Source: CAYPNF01 sp964411985 (GTDB lineage: Bacteria > Verrucomicrobiota > Verrucomicrobiia > Limisphaerales > J093). Taken from it: 64,000 nucleotides of DNA. The notes beneath the pieces were generated by a model. It saw nothing but the letters and a program-made list of their open reading frames with translations, was not told the DNA's origin and searched no databases. Shown in pieces: positions 27,359-36,033 of the stretch. The position numbers were made by a program, and so were the translations under genes. Numbering within the stretch: position 1 is the first letter of the stretch; each line of letters opens with the position of its first letter. The stretch lies in the NCBI GenBank assembly GCA_964411985.1, contig CAYPNF010000039.1:16727-80726 (forward strand), in the 5' to 3' direction.

Positions 27359-29182
27359 ATGGCACGTATTCCGGCAAAACGAGCGGTTGCGATCTTGCTT
27401 CTGGCTCTGCTCTGCACTTTGGGTTTGTGGACGTACTCTCTTCTCTGGGGGCGACCTTGGACCCTTGACCAGTTCTATCTCCGGACGATGCTGGACACGC
27501 TCCGGCCCAACCCGCAGCTTTTCACACAACTGGGTTTCATCGATGGCACGGTGCTGGACTTCCATAGTGGCAAGCTGACGGACTCCTCGCCGCGGTATAC
27601 CGAGAAGATGGATGCCATCGCCCGCCAAGATCTCGACATGCTGCGGACCTATCCCAGAAAATCCCAGACAACCGATCAACAGCTCTCCACATCGGTACTG
27701 GAGTGGTTCCTCGAGGATGCCGTCCGGTTGGGGACGTTTCGTTACCACGACTACCCCGTGAGCCAGCTTGATGGGCCGCACATCGACCTCCCGGACTTCA
27801 TGGTGACCGTCCATAAGCTGGAAAATCAGAAGACCGCGCGTCGGTACGTGGAACGTTTGCGCGCCACCGGGTGGAAGTTCGACGGCCTCATAGAGAGTCT
27901 TCGAATTCGGGAACAGAAAGGCATTCTTCCTCCGCGGTTCGTGCTCGAGAAGGCCTTGGAACAGATGCGCTCCTTCACGAACTCCACCCCGGAAACGAAT
28001 CCGCTGTACACCGGCTTGGAACGGAAGTTGACCAACTCCACGGCGTTTTCTGGCTCTGCCCGACCCATGCTACTGGGCCAGGCACGGGACGCAATCCAGC
28101 AGCAGGTTTACCCTGCCTATGCCAGGCTGATTGCCTGCGTAGAGTCGATTCTTCCCAAAGCGACCACGGAGGACGGGGTTTGGAAACTTCCAGACGGGGC
28201 CGCCTACTACGCTGCGCAACTCCGACATTACACGACTACCGACTACACTCCGGACCAAGTGCATGGAATGGGCCTCCGAGAGGTGGAACGCCTCACCTCC
28301 GAGATGCGGGCGATCCTGGATGCGAAGGGGTATCGGGGTAAAACCGTGGGGGAACATGTCCAAGCGATTATGGAGGATCCGAGGTTTCTCTATCCGGATA
28401 CCGACGAGGGGCGAAATCAGATGATTCGAGATTACCAGAGTCTGATCTCCGAAGTGAGCAGCGGCTTGCAGGGGGTGTTTGACCTGCGGCCCAAGAGTCC
28501 CGTGGTAGTGGAGCGGGTCCCTGCCTTCAAGGAGAAAGGGTCCGCTGCAGCCTACTACAACGCGCCCGCCATGGACGGCTCGCGTCCCGGCATCTTCTTC
28601 GTAAGCGCTTGGGACGTGAAACTGCATCCCAAGCCGGGGATGCGGACGCTAACTTATCATGAGGCGGTGCCAGGCCATCACTTCCAGATCGCGATTGCCC
28701 AGGAGTTGAAGGGGGTTCCCTTGTTCCGCCGGTTCATTCCCTTTACCGCCTACATTGAGGGATGGGCGATGTATTCCGAGCGCCTGGCGGACGAGCTCGG
28801 TTTTGTGAAAGACCCTATAGACCGGCTCGGCACCCTGCAATCGGAGCTGTTTCGCGCGGTACGGCTGGTGGTCGACACGGGGATCCACTCCAGGAAATGG
28901 ACCCGGCAGCAGGCGATGACCTACATGAAACAGACCACCGGTATGACCGACTCGGACGTGGAGGCTGAAGTGGAGCGCTACATCGTATGGCCGGGGCAGG
29001 CCTGCTCCTACAAGGTCGGCATGATCAAGATCCTGGAGTTGCGGGAGAAGGCCAAAGTGGAGTTGGGTCCGAAGTTCAGCTTGCCTCAGTTCCATAATGT
29101 TGTGCTGAAGAACGGGGCTTTGCCGCTGACCCTCTTGGAGCAATTGGTCAACCAGTGGGTCCAGGAAGCCAAGTCTAGGTGA
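27359..29182 (+). CDS. DUF885-family protein (putative membrane-anchored metallopeptidase-like)
   Basis: 607 residues, usual for DUF885. An N-terminal membrane anchor (VAILLLALLCTLGLWTYSLLW) precedes a mostly helical body. The family signature HEAVPGHH occurs at residues 434-441, resembling the HExxH zinc site of gluzincins but with a longer spacer, and a downstream EGWAMYSERLADELG supplies a candidate third ligand. The family is regarded as putative peptidases; few members are characterised. It is a single gene between two R-element copies. Confidence 0.85.
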   Translation: MARIPAKRAVAILLLALLCTLGLWTYSLLWGRPWTLDQFYLRTMLDTLRPNPQLFTQLGFIDGTVLDFHSGKLTDSSPRYTEKMDAIARQDLDMLRTYPRKSQTTDQQLSTSVLEWFLEDAVRLGTFRYHDYPVSQLDGPHIDLPDFMVTVHKLENQKTARRYVERLRATGWKFDGLIESLRIREQKGILPPRFVLEKALEQMRSFTNSTPETNPLYTGLERKLTNSTAFSGSARPMLLGQARDAIQQQVYPAYARLIACVESILPKATTEDGVWKLPDGAAYYAAQLRHYTTTDYTPDQVHGMGLREVERLTSEMRAILDAKGYRGKTVGEHVQAIMEDPRFLYPDTDEGRNQMIRDYQSLISEVSSGLQGVFDLRPKSPVVVERVPAFKEKGSAAAYYNAPAMDGSRPGIFFVSAWDVKLHPKPGMRTLTYHEAVPGHHFQIAIAQELKGVPLFRRFIPFTAYIEGWAMYSERLADELGFVKDPIDRLGTLQSELFRAVRLVVDTGIHSRKWTRQQAMTYMKQTTGMTDSDVEAEVERYIVWPGQACSYKVGMIKILELREKAKVELGPKFSLPQFHNVVLKNGALPLTLLEQLVNQWVQEAKSR

Positions 29183-29256
29183 GTGAATCACTTACGGCCG
29201 TGATGGGTGTTTAGGGAGGTTCTCTGAGAGGTAAAGCTCGTGGCGAAAGCCCGTTT

Positions 29257-29545
29257 GGGGGAGGCCCAACAGGGACAGACGATGAGTTTCCCTGTGTTGG
29301 TAGGTAGGTAGGGACATCGCGCTGCGATGTCCGAGGGTGCACGGACGGCCCGGCGGTCCGTCCCTACCACGGGAAGGGGAGTACTGACAGGATCTGCAGG
29401 ATGGGAAGAGGGCTCGTTCTGGTCCCCAAGATCACAATCCTGTTCATCTTGTCCATCTTGTCAAAACCCACCAGGGGAAACCCAAGTTGCTTATCCCTGG
29501 TTCTGCACGCATTCCAAAACCTTGCGGATGCCGGCTAGCCGTTCG
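29257..29545. repeat. R-element copy 2 (about 290 bp)
   Basis: Full-length version of the repeat: GGGACAGACGATGA at 29272-29285, the paired GGTAGGGAC/GTCCCTACC arms with inner hairpins, then GATCACAATCCTGTTCATC and a CCACCAGGGGAAACCC stretch, ending at TCGCTAAGGAGTCAGCAG. It runs directly into the 3' end of the truncated gene copy at 29546, as copy 3 runs into the intact gene at 30590. Confidence 0.88.
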
Positions 29546-30298
29546 CTAAGGAGTCAGCAGAGGTTCTTCGCCGAAGAGATGGCGATAGGGTAGCAGGTTG
29601 GAGTTGGGACCCTCCGCGAAATACACTGGGTAGGTGTAGAGCGTCTTCCCACCCCCTTCTTCATGTTCCAACCTGAGAGTGTGGGTCACGGTGCCATCCA
29701 TTTCGCGGTCGGCGGACAGAGTGGCAGTAAAGGGCTTGAAGCCGTATTGGCCGCAGATGGTTTCCAGTTCCTGCTGGGCGTGTCGAAGAAATAGGCCGCT
29801 GCGTTCGGCACCCAGGCATGTCTGGAGCGACGCATCGAGGCCGGATCGGAGTCCGGCGAATTCCTTCTCCATGCCGGGTATCCGACAAGCGATCTGTCGG
29901 TGACCAGGGCCTGCTTCAGAATCGGTCGATGGCAGCCACTCCACCTGGGTGAGTTGCAGTCGTTGGATCGATTCACGGAAACCCTGCAACTGACTGTCCA
30001 CAGCCGTCTTCTCGGCTGTGCTCATTCCCAGTAGACCGGTGGCTTCCGCGCTCAGATGTCCCTTATCGTCCAGAGTGTTGTATCCCATGGATTCGACGTG
30101 TTTCTTGGGAAGGTAGAAGTAGGGGCGACCACTGGGCCAAGCTCCCTCCTCGGCACGGTTGGCGTGGAGGATCTGCTCCACGCCCGCCTCCCTGGCTGCG
30201 GCTTCGAGATGGCGTCGAGAAGCGGTGAGCGCAAGGTGCTCGTTCGAGACTGCGGCTCGGGCGCGTTCAACTCGGCTCTGCAGGTCCGTGAGTTCGGC
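29546..30298 (-). pseudogene. 5'-truncated duplicate of the gene at 30590
   Basis: This segment encodes the C-terminal 250 residues of the protein at 30590-31471, from RAELTDLQSRVERARAA to the shared ending GEEPLLTP. The first 42 residues, including the membrane anchor and start codon, are missing; at about 30299 the sequence switches into R-element copy 3. An open frame continues into the repeat, but the residues there are repeat-encoded. Identity is uneven: the block 30080-30298 is identical to 31124-31342 over 219 bases, while the rest differs at a scatter of positions. The frame is intact, so a soluble product is not excluded, but no start signal is evident. Confidence 0.85.
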
Positions 30299-30305
30299 TC
30301 GCGGG

Positions 30306-30589
30306 TCCAACAGGGACAGGCGATGGGTTCCCCTGTGTTGGCAGGTAGGTAGGGACATCGCGCTGCGATGTCCGAGGGGGGTGTGCGGACGGCCCGGCGG
30401 TCCCGTCCCTACCACGCGAAGGGGAGTACTGACAGGATCTGCAGGATGGGAAGAGGGCTCGTTCTGGTCCCCAAGATCACAATCCTGTTCATCTTGTCCA
30501 TCTTGTCAAAACCCACCAGGGGAGACCCAAGTTGCCTGTCCCTGGTTCTGCACGCATTCCAAAACCTTGCGGATGCCGCCAGACGTTTG
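30306..30589. repeat. R-element copy 3 (about 284 bp)
   Basis: Same order as copy 2, with the GGGACAGGCGATGGG variant at 30313-30327, GTCCCGTCCCTACC in the right arm and one extra C. It separates the truncated gene copy (29546-30298) from the intact one (from 30590). With copy 2 it forms a direct repeat of a unit of about 1044 bases (repeat plus gene 3' part). Confidence 0.88.
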
Positions 30590-31471
30590 CTAAGGAGTCA
30601 GCAGCGGTTCCTCGCCGAAGAGATGCCGATAGGGGAGCAGGTTGGAGTTGGGACCCTCCGCAAAATACACTGGGTAGGTGTAGAGCGTTTTTCCATTCCC
30701 TTCCTCATGCTCCAACCGGAGTGTGTGAGTCACCGTGCCATCCGCTTCGCGGTCGGCGGACAGCGTGGCCGTGAAGGGCTGGGAGCCGTACTGGCCGCAG
30801 ATGGTTTCCAGTTCTCCCTTCGTGTGTTGGAGGAACAGGCGGCTGCGTTCGGAACCCAGGCAGGTCTGGAGCGACGCTTCGAGGCCGGAGCGGAGTTCAG
30901 CGAATTCCTTCTCCATCCCGGGGATCCGACATGCGATCTGTCGGTGATTGGGGTCTGGTTCAGGATCGGTCGATGACAGCCACTCCACGTGGGTGAGTTG
31001 AAGTCGTTGGATCGATTCGCGGAAACCCTGCAATTGACTGTTCACCGCCGTCTTCTCAGCCGTGCTCATTCCCAGCAAAGCGGCGGCTTCCGCACTCAGA
31101 TATCCCTTGTCGTCCAGAGTGTCGTATCCCATGGATTCGACGTGTTTCTTGGGAAGGTAGAAGTAGGGGCGACCACTGGGCCAAGCTCCCTCCTCGGCAC
31201 GGTTGGCGTGGAGGATCTGCTCCACGCCCGCCTCCCTGGCTGCGGCTTCGAGATGGCGTCGAGAAGCGGTGAGCGCAAGGTGCTCGTTCGAGACTGCGGC
31301 TCGGGCGCGTTCAACTCGGCTCTGCAGGTCCGTGAGTTCGGCGCGCGAGCTTTCCAGGGCGTGCGAAAGGCTTAAGAGCCTTGTCTTCAAGTGGGCATGG
31401 GAGCTGTACTCAAAGAGCCAGACCAAGGCTGAAGAGAGCAGGATGGTGGCGGCTAAGGCGGAATTTTTCAT
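30590..31471 (-). CDS. Membrane-anchored coiled-coil protein resembling the C-terminal domain of the adjacent sigma fusion
   Basis: 293 residues from ATG at 31471. One membrane segment (ALAATILLSSALVWLFEYSS) is followed by a coiled coil (about 30-85) and a globular domain. The globular part can be aligned by eye with the upstream sigma-fusion protein: YFYLPKKHVES against YVRVPKTLASN, and LLGMSTAEKTAVNSQLQGF against ALDISPDERAQIQATFQEA. So it looks like a free-standing paralogue of that extracytoplasmic region without the sigma domains. It starts 13 bases after the fusion gene and is probably in its operon. Function is unknown; sensing or controlling the sigma factor is an inference. Confidence 0.75.
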   Translation of the reverse strand: MKNSALAATILLSSALVWLFEYSSHAHLKTRLLSLSHALESSRAELTDLQSRVERARAAVSNEHLALTASRRHLEAAAREAGVEQILHANRAEEGAWPSGRPYFYLPKKHVESMGYDTLDDKGYLSAEAAALLGMSTAEKTAVNSQLQGFRESIQRLQLTHVEWLSSTDPEPDPNHRQIACRIPGMEKEFAELRSGLEASLQTCLGSERSRLFLQHTKGELETICGQYGSQPFTATLSADREADGTVTHTLRLEHEEGNGKTLYTYPVYFAEGPNSNLLPYRHLFGEEPLLTP

Positions 31472-31484
31472 GATCGGTTCGTTC

Positions 31485-33098
31485 TCAAGGTTTCGTTTCA
31501 ACCTTCTGGAGCCAATCCGCCACGAACGCCTGGAAGGGTTCCGAAACATTCTTGGGTTTCAGTTGTCCTGAAGTGTTGCCCCAGGTGCTGAAAGAAGCTT
31601 CCCCGGGCAGTTTCGATATTTCCCACTGGGTAACGGTTGTGCCTGGACCGAGTGCCACCGTTTCGCACTTGGTCCTCGCTCCAAACTCATTGAGCTGTTT
31701 CGTCACCAGCCAGGCGGCCTGCGCTTGCAGGACCTTGGCACGGTCTGCCCCCAGGGCGGCAACGAGCCCACCCTCAAACTGCTCTTGGATCACTTTAGCC
31801 TCCTCGGGCGCCCCTTCGGTCACTTGCGTCAGCGAGGGGCGTTCGCCGACATTCAGGTGGGCGGGAGGCACGTTGGTCATGTAGGTGCGACTCAGGCGCA
31901 GCGTGTCGACTTGCCGCTTGGCCTCCTGGAAAGTGGCCTGGATCTGCGCCCGTTCGTCAGGGCTGATATCGAGCGCGTCCTCCAAGGGTTGAGCGAGGGC
32001 ACCGTCGACATTCACGGCTTCTTCCGGCACGCGCCATTTACCCTCCGCCACGGGGACCTCAACGCTTCCGGAGAACCGCAAGTTCGAAGCCAGCGTTTTC
32101 GGCACTCGAACGTACTGGGGGTCCGATTCCCAAAGATAGGGATTCGACGGGTCGGCCTGCTTCAAGCTTTGCACCCGGGCCAGTTCTCTCGCGATGTCGG
32201 ATTGGGTGTCAGAGATGGTCCGGTTCGCATACCGGAGCCTGCGGTTGGCGCCATCCAGGGAACTACGCTCGGATTCCACGTTCCGCTGGGTTTCCCGGAG
32301 TTCACGGCTCAAGGTCCGAACCCTCTCCTGGGTATCGGAAATCGCTCGCCATTCATAGACAACCGGGGCGGCTGCAACGAACAAACAGACTGCGGCGGTA
32401 GATAGCTTACTCATAGTCAAGCACTTGAATAGCAGGAGGCCCAAGCCTCCCATCGACGCGGCAGAAGCCAAGGCGCTGGAGGCAACCCCAGCGGCGAGGC
32501 CGACGGGGGCTGACTGGACGGAATAGGTACCGAGAAGGACGGCCAAGGCGCTGGTGCTGGTGTGGATTCCTCTGCGGCCGAGAAGTGTGCGCAGTTTCTC
32601 CAGAGCACGGTCCACGCGTTTTCGAGCGGTGTCCTCGCTCGTTCCCAAGCCGTGGCCGACCTCGGCCAGGTTGCGTTGTTCAAAGAACCGCAACAGGATG
32701 GCATCACGGTCGGGAGATTTTAGGTGATCCAAGGCTTCGTCCAGGAGCGGACGCAACTGGTTCCAGCTGGCTTCATGAGAGGCTGGGGAGATGTCCATAG
32801 CCAAGGCCTTTTCTTCGCGCGCCTTCCGTCGACCTTCAGAACGAGCCATTTGAGATGCCTGATGGCGGGTGGCCTGGTGGAGCCAACCTGCCAGCGCCGT
32901 GTGCCCAGTGAGAGCTGGGGCTTTCCTCGCCAACTCCGTGAAGACCAACTGCGTTACGTCCTGCGCCAGATGCGCATCCCCGTTCATCCGACGCAGCGCG
33001 GTCGAGTAGACCAGGTTGGTGTGCCGATCGACGAGTTGTCGGAAGCTATCCTCCGAACCGGCCACGAAGTCGCGTAAGAGTTGTTGGTCGTCCCGCAT
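31485..33098 (-). CDS. ECF sigma factor fused to a transmembrane and extracytoplasmic domain
   Basis: 537 residues. Region 2 occupies about residues 8-75 (FRQLVDRHTNLVYSTALRRM, then AQDVTQLVFTELARKAP) and region 4 about 115-170 (SPDRDAILLRFFEQRNLAEV, then TARKRVDRALEKLRTLL). Two hydrophobic stretches follow (about 183-232 and 235-250, AAVCLFVAAAPVVYEW), then a coiled coil (about 255-310) and a globular domain of about 220 residues. Such sigma-membrane fusions are known in Verrucomicrobia and Planctomycetes, where the fused part may tether or regulate the sigma domains. The downstream gene encodes a similar extracytoplasmic part. R-element copies flank the pair. Confidence 0.85.
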   Translation of the reverse strand: MRDDQQLLRDFVAGSEDSFRQLVDRHTNLVYSTALRRMNGDAHLAQDVTQLVFTELARKAPALTGHTALAGWLHQATRHQASQMARSEGRRKAREEKALAMDISPASHEASWNQLRPLLDEALDHLKSPDRDAILLRFFEQRNLAEVGHGLGTSEDTARKRVDRALEKLRTLLGRRGIHTSTSALAVLLGTYSVQSAPVGLAAGVASSALASAASMGGLGLLLFKCLTMSKLSTAAVCLFVAAAPVVYEWRAISDTQERVRTLSRELRETQRNVESERSSLDGANRRLRYANRTISDTQSDIARELARVQSLKQADPSNPYLWESDPQYVRVPKTLASNLRFSGSVEVPVAEGKWRVPEEAVNVDGALAQPLEDALDISPDERAQIQATFQEAKRQVDTLRLSRTYMTNVPPAHLNVGERPSLTQVTEGAPEEAKVIQEQFEGGLVAALGADRAKVLQAQAAWLVTKQLNEFGARTKCETVALGPGTTVTQWEISKLPGEASFSTWGNTSGQLKPKNVSEPFQAFVADWLQKVETKP

Positions 33099-33204
33099 GA
33101 TCTTCTCACCCCTTATACAGCCACACTAGCGGAAAACCGGACAAGAAAAGTGCTAGAAAACGCTAAGGATCAAGAAACGGACCTTGGCGAGCCACCGATG
33201 CCGG

Positions 33205-33573
33205 AGGCCCAACAGGGACAGACGATGAGTTTCCCTGTGTTGGCAGGTAGGTAGGGACATCGCGCTGCGATGTCCGAGGGTGTACGGACGGCCCGGCGGT
33301 CCGTCCCTACCACGGGAAGGGGAGTACTGACAGGATCTGCAGGATGGGAAGAGGGCTCGTTCTGGTCCCCAAGATCACAATCCTGTTCATCTTGTCCATC
33401 TTGTCAAAACCCACCAGGGGAAACCCAAGTTGCCTGTCCCTGGTTCTGCACGCATTCCAAGACCTTGCGGATGCCGACTAGCCGTTCGCTAAGGAGTCAG
33501 CAGCGGTTCCACGCCGAAGAGATGCCGATAGGGCAATAGGTTGGAGTTGGGACCTTCCGTGAAATACACTGGC
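33205..33573. repeat. R-element copy 4 carrying a fragment of the duplicated gene
   Basis: A full R-element (GGGACAGACGATGA at 33215-33228; arms and inner hairpins as in copy 2) continues past AAGGAGTCAGCAG into about 78 bases (roughly 33496-33573) that match the last codons of the gene at 30590 (CGCCGAAGAGATGCCGATAG, then GGTTGGAGTTGGGACC). The match ends at AAATACACTGG, 6 bases before the stop codon of the DUF2127 gene. This is therefore a third trace of the same repeat-plus-gene unit. The gap 33099-33204 is the upstream region of the sigma-fusion gene; no promoter there is convincing. Confidence 0.85.
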
Positions 33574-33579
33574 TTCGGG

Positions 33580-34164
33580 TTAATGATGCCGGAAGATCCG
33601 ATGCCGGTTTTGGAGTAGGTACCACACAATGATGATGTTCAGTACCAGAATGACGAAGACGGTAAGGGAGAAGCCATGGCTCAGTTCGTAGATCTCGATC
33701 GGGATAAAGAAGCCTCCCTCACCGATGGCCAGCCAGCCAGCCCAGGACACACGGAATATCAGGCCAACGCCCTCCACCAACGAAAAGAGACTGTAAAGGA
33801 GGGTGCCCGTCGCCACCCATCGAACATTGTTGGGCGTGATGCGCTCGATTTTGGCAGTCAGAGCGGTGAAGAGCCTGTTCTCGGGGTCAAGATTCAACGA
33901 ACCGAGTAGTTCTCGAAACTCCGCGGGAAGATTGCTATCAGTCAGCGAGTAGACCCCGAATGCAAGCAGCAACAGCAGAATGCCCTTACCCAACTTCACC
34001 AGAATGATAAGGTACAACGTAGGAGCACGACTCTTCTTTACAGGGACGATTGCACCTACCGCGTCTGCCCCTCCGCTCGGGATGGCCGACACCGATCCGT
34101 TCCCCGAAACGGGTTTCGGCTCAGCACCGGACTGAACTGAATTGCTACACCCGCCCCTGCTCAC
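33580..34164 (-). CDS. DUF2127-like membrane protein
   Basis: 194 residues from a GTG that overlaps the glycyl-tRNA synthetase stop by four bases (GTGA). The first 45 residues are Gly/Ser/Pro-rich and poorly conserved in character. Four hydrophobic segments follow (YLIILVKLGKGILLLLLAFG; WVATGTLLYSLFSLVEGVG; a WAGWLAIGEGGFFIPIEIYE region; FVILVLNIIIVWYLLQ). The phrase RWVATGTLLYSLFSLVEGVGL and the IPIEIYELSH segment fit the DUF2127 family, whose function is unknown. Its 3' end abuts R-element copy 4, so the original C-terminus may have been altered. Confidence 0.7.
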   Translation of the reverse strand: MSRGGCSNSVQSGAEPKPVSGNGSVSAIPSGGADAVGAIVPVKKSRAPTLYLIILVKLGKGILLLLLAFGVYSLTDSNLPAEFRELLGSLNLDPENRLFTALTAKIERITPNNVRWVATGTLLYSLFSLVEGVGLIFRVSWAGWLAIGEGGFFIPIEIYELSHGFSLTVFVILVLNIIIVWYLLQNRHRIFRHH

Positions 34165-35774
34165 CGGATCTTCTCCTGAAGAAGCGGGAGCAGATCGTCG
34201 ATCTTGACTCGTGTTTGCTGGGTGGTGTCGCGATCGCGCAGAGTTACGGTGTCCTTATGCTCCGGCCGCTCGCCCAGGGTGTCGAAGTCAATCGTGACTC
34301 CGTAAGGCGTGCCAGCCTCGTCCTGACGGCGGTAGCGCCGTCCGATGGCTCCGCTCTCGTCGTAAAAGACCGTCATGTGCGGGCGAAGCAGGTCGCGGAT
34401 TTCCTCCGCCTTCTTGACGATTTCCGGCCGGTTCTTGAGGAGGGGAAAGACCCCAACCTTGATAGGTGCGATGCGGGGATGAAACCTCATCACGACCCTG
34501 GTTTCCATCTTGCCCTTGTCATCGGCCACTTGGTCTTCCGAATAGGCGTTGCAGATCAACGCGAGGGCTAGTCGATCGACGCCTGCGCTCGGCTCGATGA
34601 CATGAGGCACGAACTTCGACTTGGATTCCTCGTCGAAGTACTCCATCGATTTGCCGCTGAATTTCTGGTGCTGGGTGAGGTCGAAGTTGCTTCGGGCAGC
34701 GATGCCCTCGAGTTCCTGTGTGCCGAAGGGGAACTTGTAGAGGATGTCAACGCAGGCGCGGGCGTAATGGGCCAGCTCTTCCTTCTTCTGCCAGTAAAGC
34801 TCCAAACTGGTGCGGGGTAGACCGATGCTTTCATACCAGCGCATACGTTCTTCCACCCAATACATGTGCCATTCTTTCCAGCCCCAATTGTCCTGGGGTT
34901 CGGACAGGGGAGCGCCTTCCGCAGGGGCACCCAACTTGGCTTGCGCCACTTCGTCGGGCTTAATGAAAAACTCCAGTTCCATTTGCTCGAACTCGCGCGA
35001 GCGGAAAGTGAAATTACGCGGGTTGATCTCGTTGCGGAAAGCTTTCCCCATCTGGCAAATGCCAAAGGGCACCTTCTGGCGCGAGGTCTCGAGCACGTTC
35101 TTGAATTGGGCGAAGATGGCTTGGGCCGTCTCTGGACGTAGATATGCAATGTTGTCGTCGCTCTCCACCGGCCCGACCCACGTCTTCAGCATGAGGTTGA
35201 AATTGCGGGGTTCCGTCAGCAGACTGCCATTTTCCGGATTATAGCGCGTGGAGTCATTGATCTTCTCCATTCGCTCACCCTGCAGCACCGGATTCTCAAG
35301 GCCACGAGATTGATAGAATTTCTGTCCAACCTTCCGTGCGGAATCTGGGTGCTTCCCCGCAGGAACCATCGCTGAGAATGGATCCGTGCATTCTTTGCCC
35401 GCCGCCTCGTCTTTGGCTCCGGTCCAGAAGTAAGCGTCGCCGCTCATAGGTTCCACTTGGTCCGCCCGGAAACGCTTCTTGGTCAGGAGGCAGTCCACCA
35501 TCGGATCCGAGAAAGTATCGGTGTGGCCGGAGGCTTTCCAGATCATGGGATGCATGATGATGGACGCATCCAAGCCCACCACATCCTCCCGAGACTGCGT
35601 CATGGACCGCCACCACCGGTCCTTGACGTTGCGCTTCAGTTCGGCGCCTAGCGGACCGTAGTCCCAAAAACCGTTGATACCACCGTAGATCTCCGACGAC
35701 TGGAAAATGAAACCCCGCCGTTTGCACAAGGAGACAATCTTCTCCATCCACTCATTGGTTTTAGGCTCAGCCAT
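34161..35774 (-). CDS. glyQS: Glycyl-tRNA synthetase, single-chain (dimeric) type
   Basis: 537 residues. The N-terminus FQSSEIYGGINGFWDYGPLG, the long insertion with MSGDAYFWTGAKDEAAGKEC, and the class II motif 2 region (GKAFRNEINPRNFTFRSREF) are typical of the alpha2-type enzyme rather than the alpha2beta2 GlyQ/GlyS pair. Motif 3 is seen as EPSAGVDRLALALI, and the anticodon-binding domain starts at about residue 420 (APIKVGVFPLLKNRPEIVKK). It charges tRNA-Gly in the cytoplasm. The 259-base region before it (35775-36033) has no gene and only the terminator of the neighbouring gene. Confidence 0.95.
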   Translation of the reverse strand: MAEPKTNEWMEKIVSLCKRRGFIFQSSEIYGGINGFWDYGPLGAELKRNVKDRWWRSMTQSREDVVGLDASIIMHPMIWKASGHTDTFSDPMVDCLLTKKRFRADQVEPMSGDAYFWTGAKDEAAGKECTDPFSAMVPAGKHPDSARKVGQKFYQSRGLENPVLQGERMEKINDSTRYNPENGSLLTEPRNFNLMLKTWVGPVESDDNIAYLRPETAQAIFAQFKNVLETSRQKVPFGICQMGKAFRNEINPRNFTFRSREFEQMELEFFIKPDEVAQAKLGAPAEGAPLSEPQDNWGWKEWHMYWVEERMRWYESIGLPRTSLELYWQKKEELAHYARACVDILYKFPFGTQELEGIAARSNFDLTQHQKFSGKSMEYFDEESKSKFVPHVIEPSAGVDRLALALICNAYSEDQVADDKGKMETRVVMRFHPRIAPIKVGVFPLLKNRPEIVKKAEEIRDLLRPHMTVFYDESGAIGRRYRRQDEAGTPYGVTIDFDTLGERPEHKDTVTLRDRDTTQQTRVKIDDLLPLLQEKIR

Positions 35775-35997
35775 AATTGCAAATAAAGGTGGGCAGTTTC
35801 AGGGGAAGGGGGGTGCATGTCAAGGAGGGGAGAGCTGCTTGGGCTCGCTTCGCGCCTGGAGACTTTGTGGGCCAGAAAAAGATGCAGTGCCATGAAAGCT
35901 GCCACGGAGGCCTTCCCTACCGGAACCTGGTGACAGAGTTTCTCACTGATGCGCAATAGGTTGCGATCCAAAGGCCAGGGAAGAAAGCGCCAATCAA

Positions 35998-36025
35998 CCA
36001 CCCTCCGTGCCCTGACGGGGGGTGG
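35998..36025 (-). terminator. Strong hairpin terminator of the DUF1080 gene
   Basis: An 11-bp stem (35998-36008 with 36015-36025, one G-U pair) encloses a GCCCTG loop. It lies 8 bases beyond the stop of the minus-strand gene at 36034 and is followed on that strand by TTGATT. No other function is apparent. Confidence 0.7.
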
Positions 36026-36033
36026 TTGTCTAA

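Noticed and set aside
29546..30415. Taking the truncated duplicate as a full gene with a start at 30415
   Set aside because: The first 40 codons are encoded by the R-element, not by sequence shared with the paralogue, and no ribosome site is apparent.
27012..33573. CRISPR array
   Set aside because: Only four long repeats (190-290 bases) at irregular distances with genes in between; no short repeat-spacer pattern.
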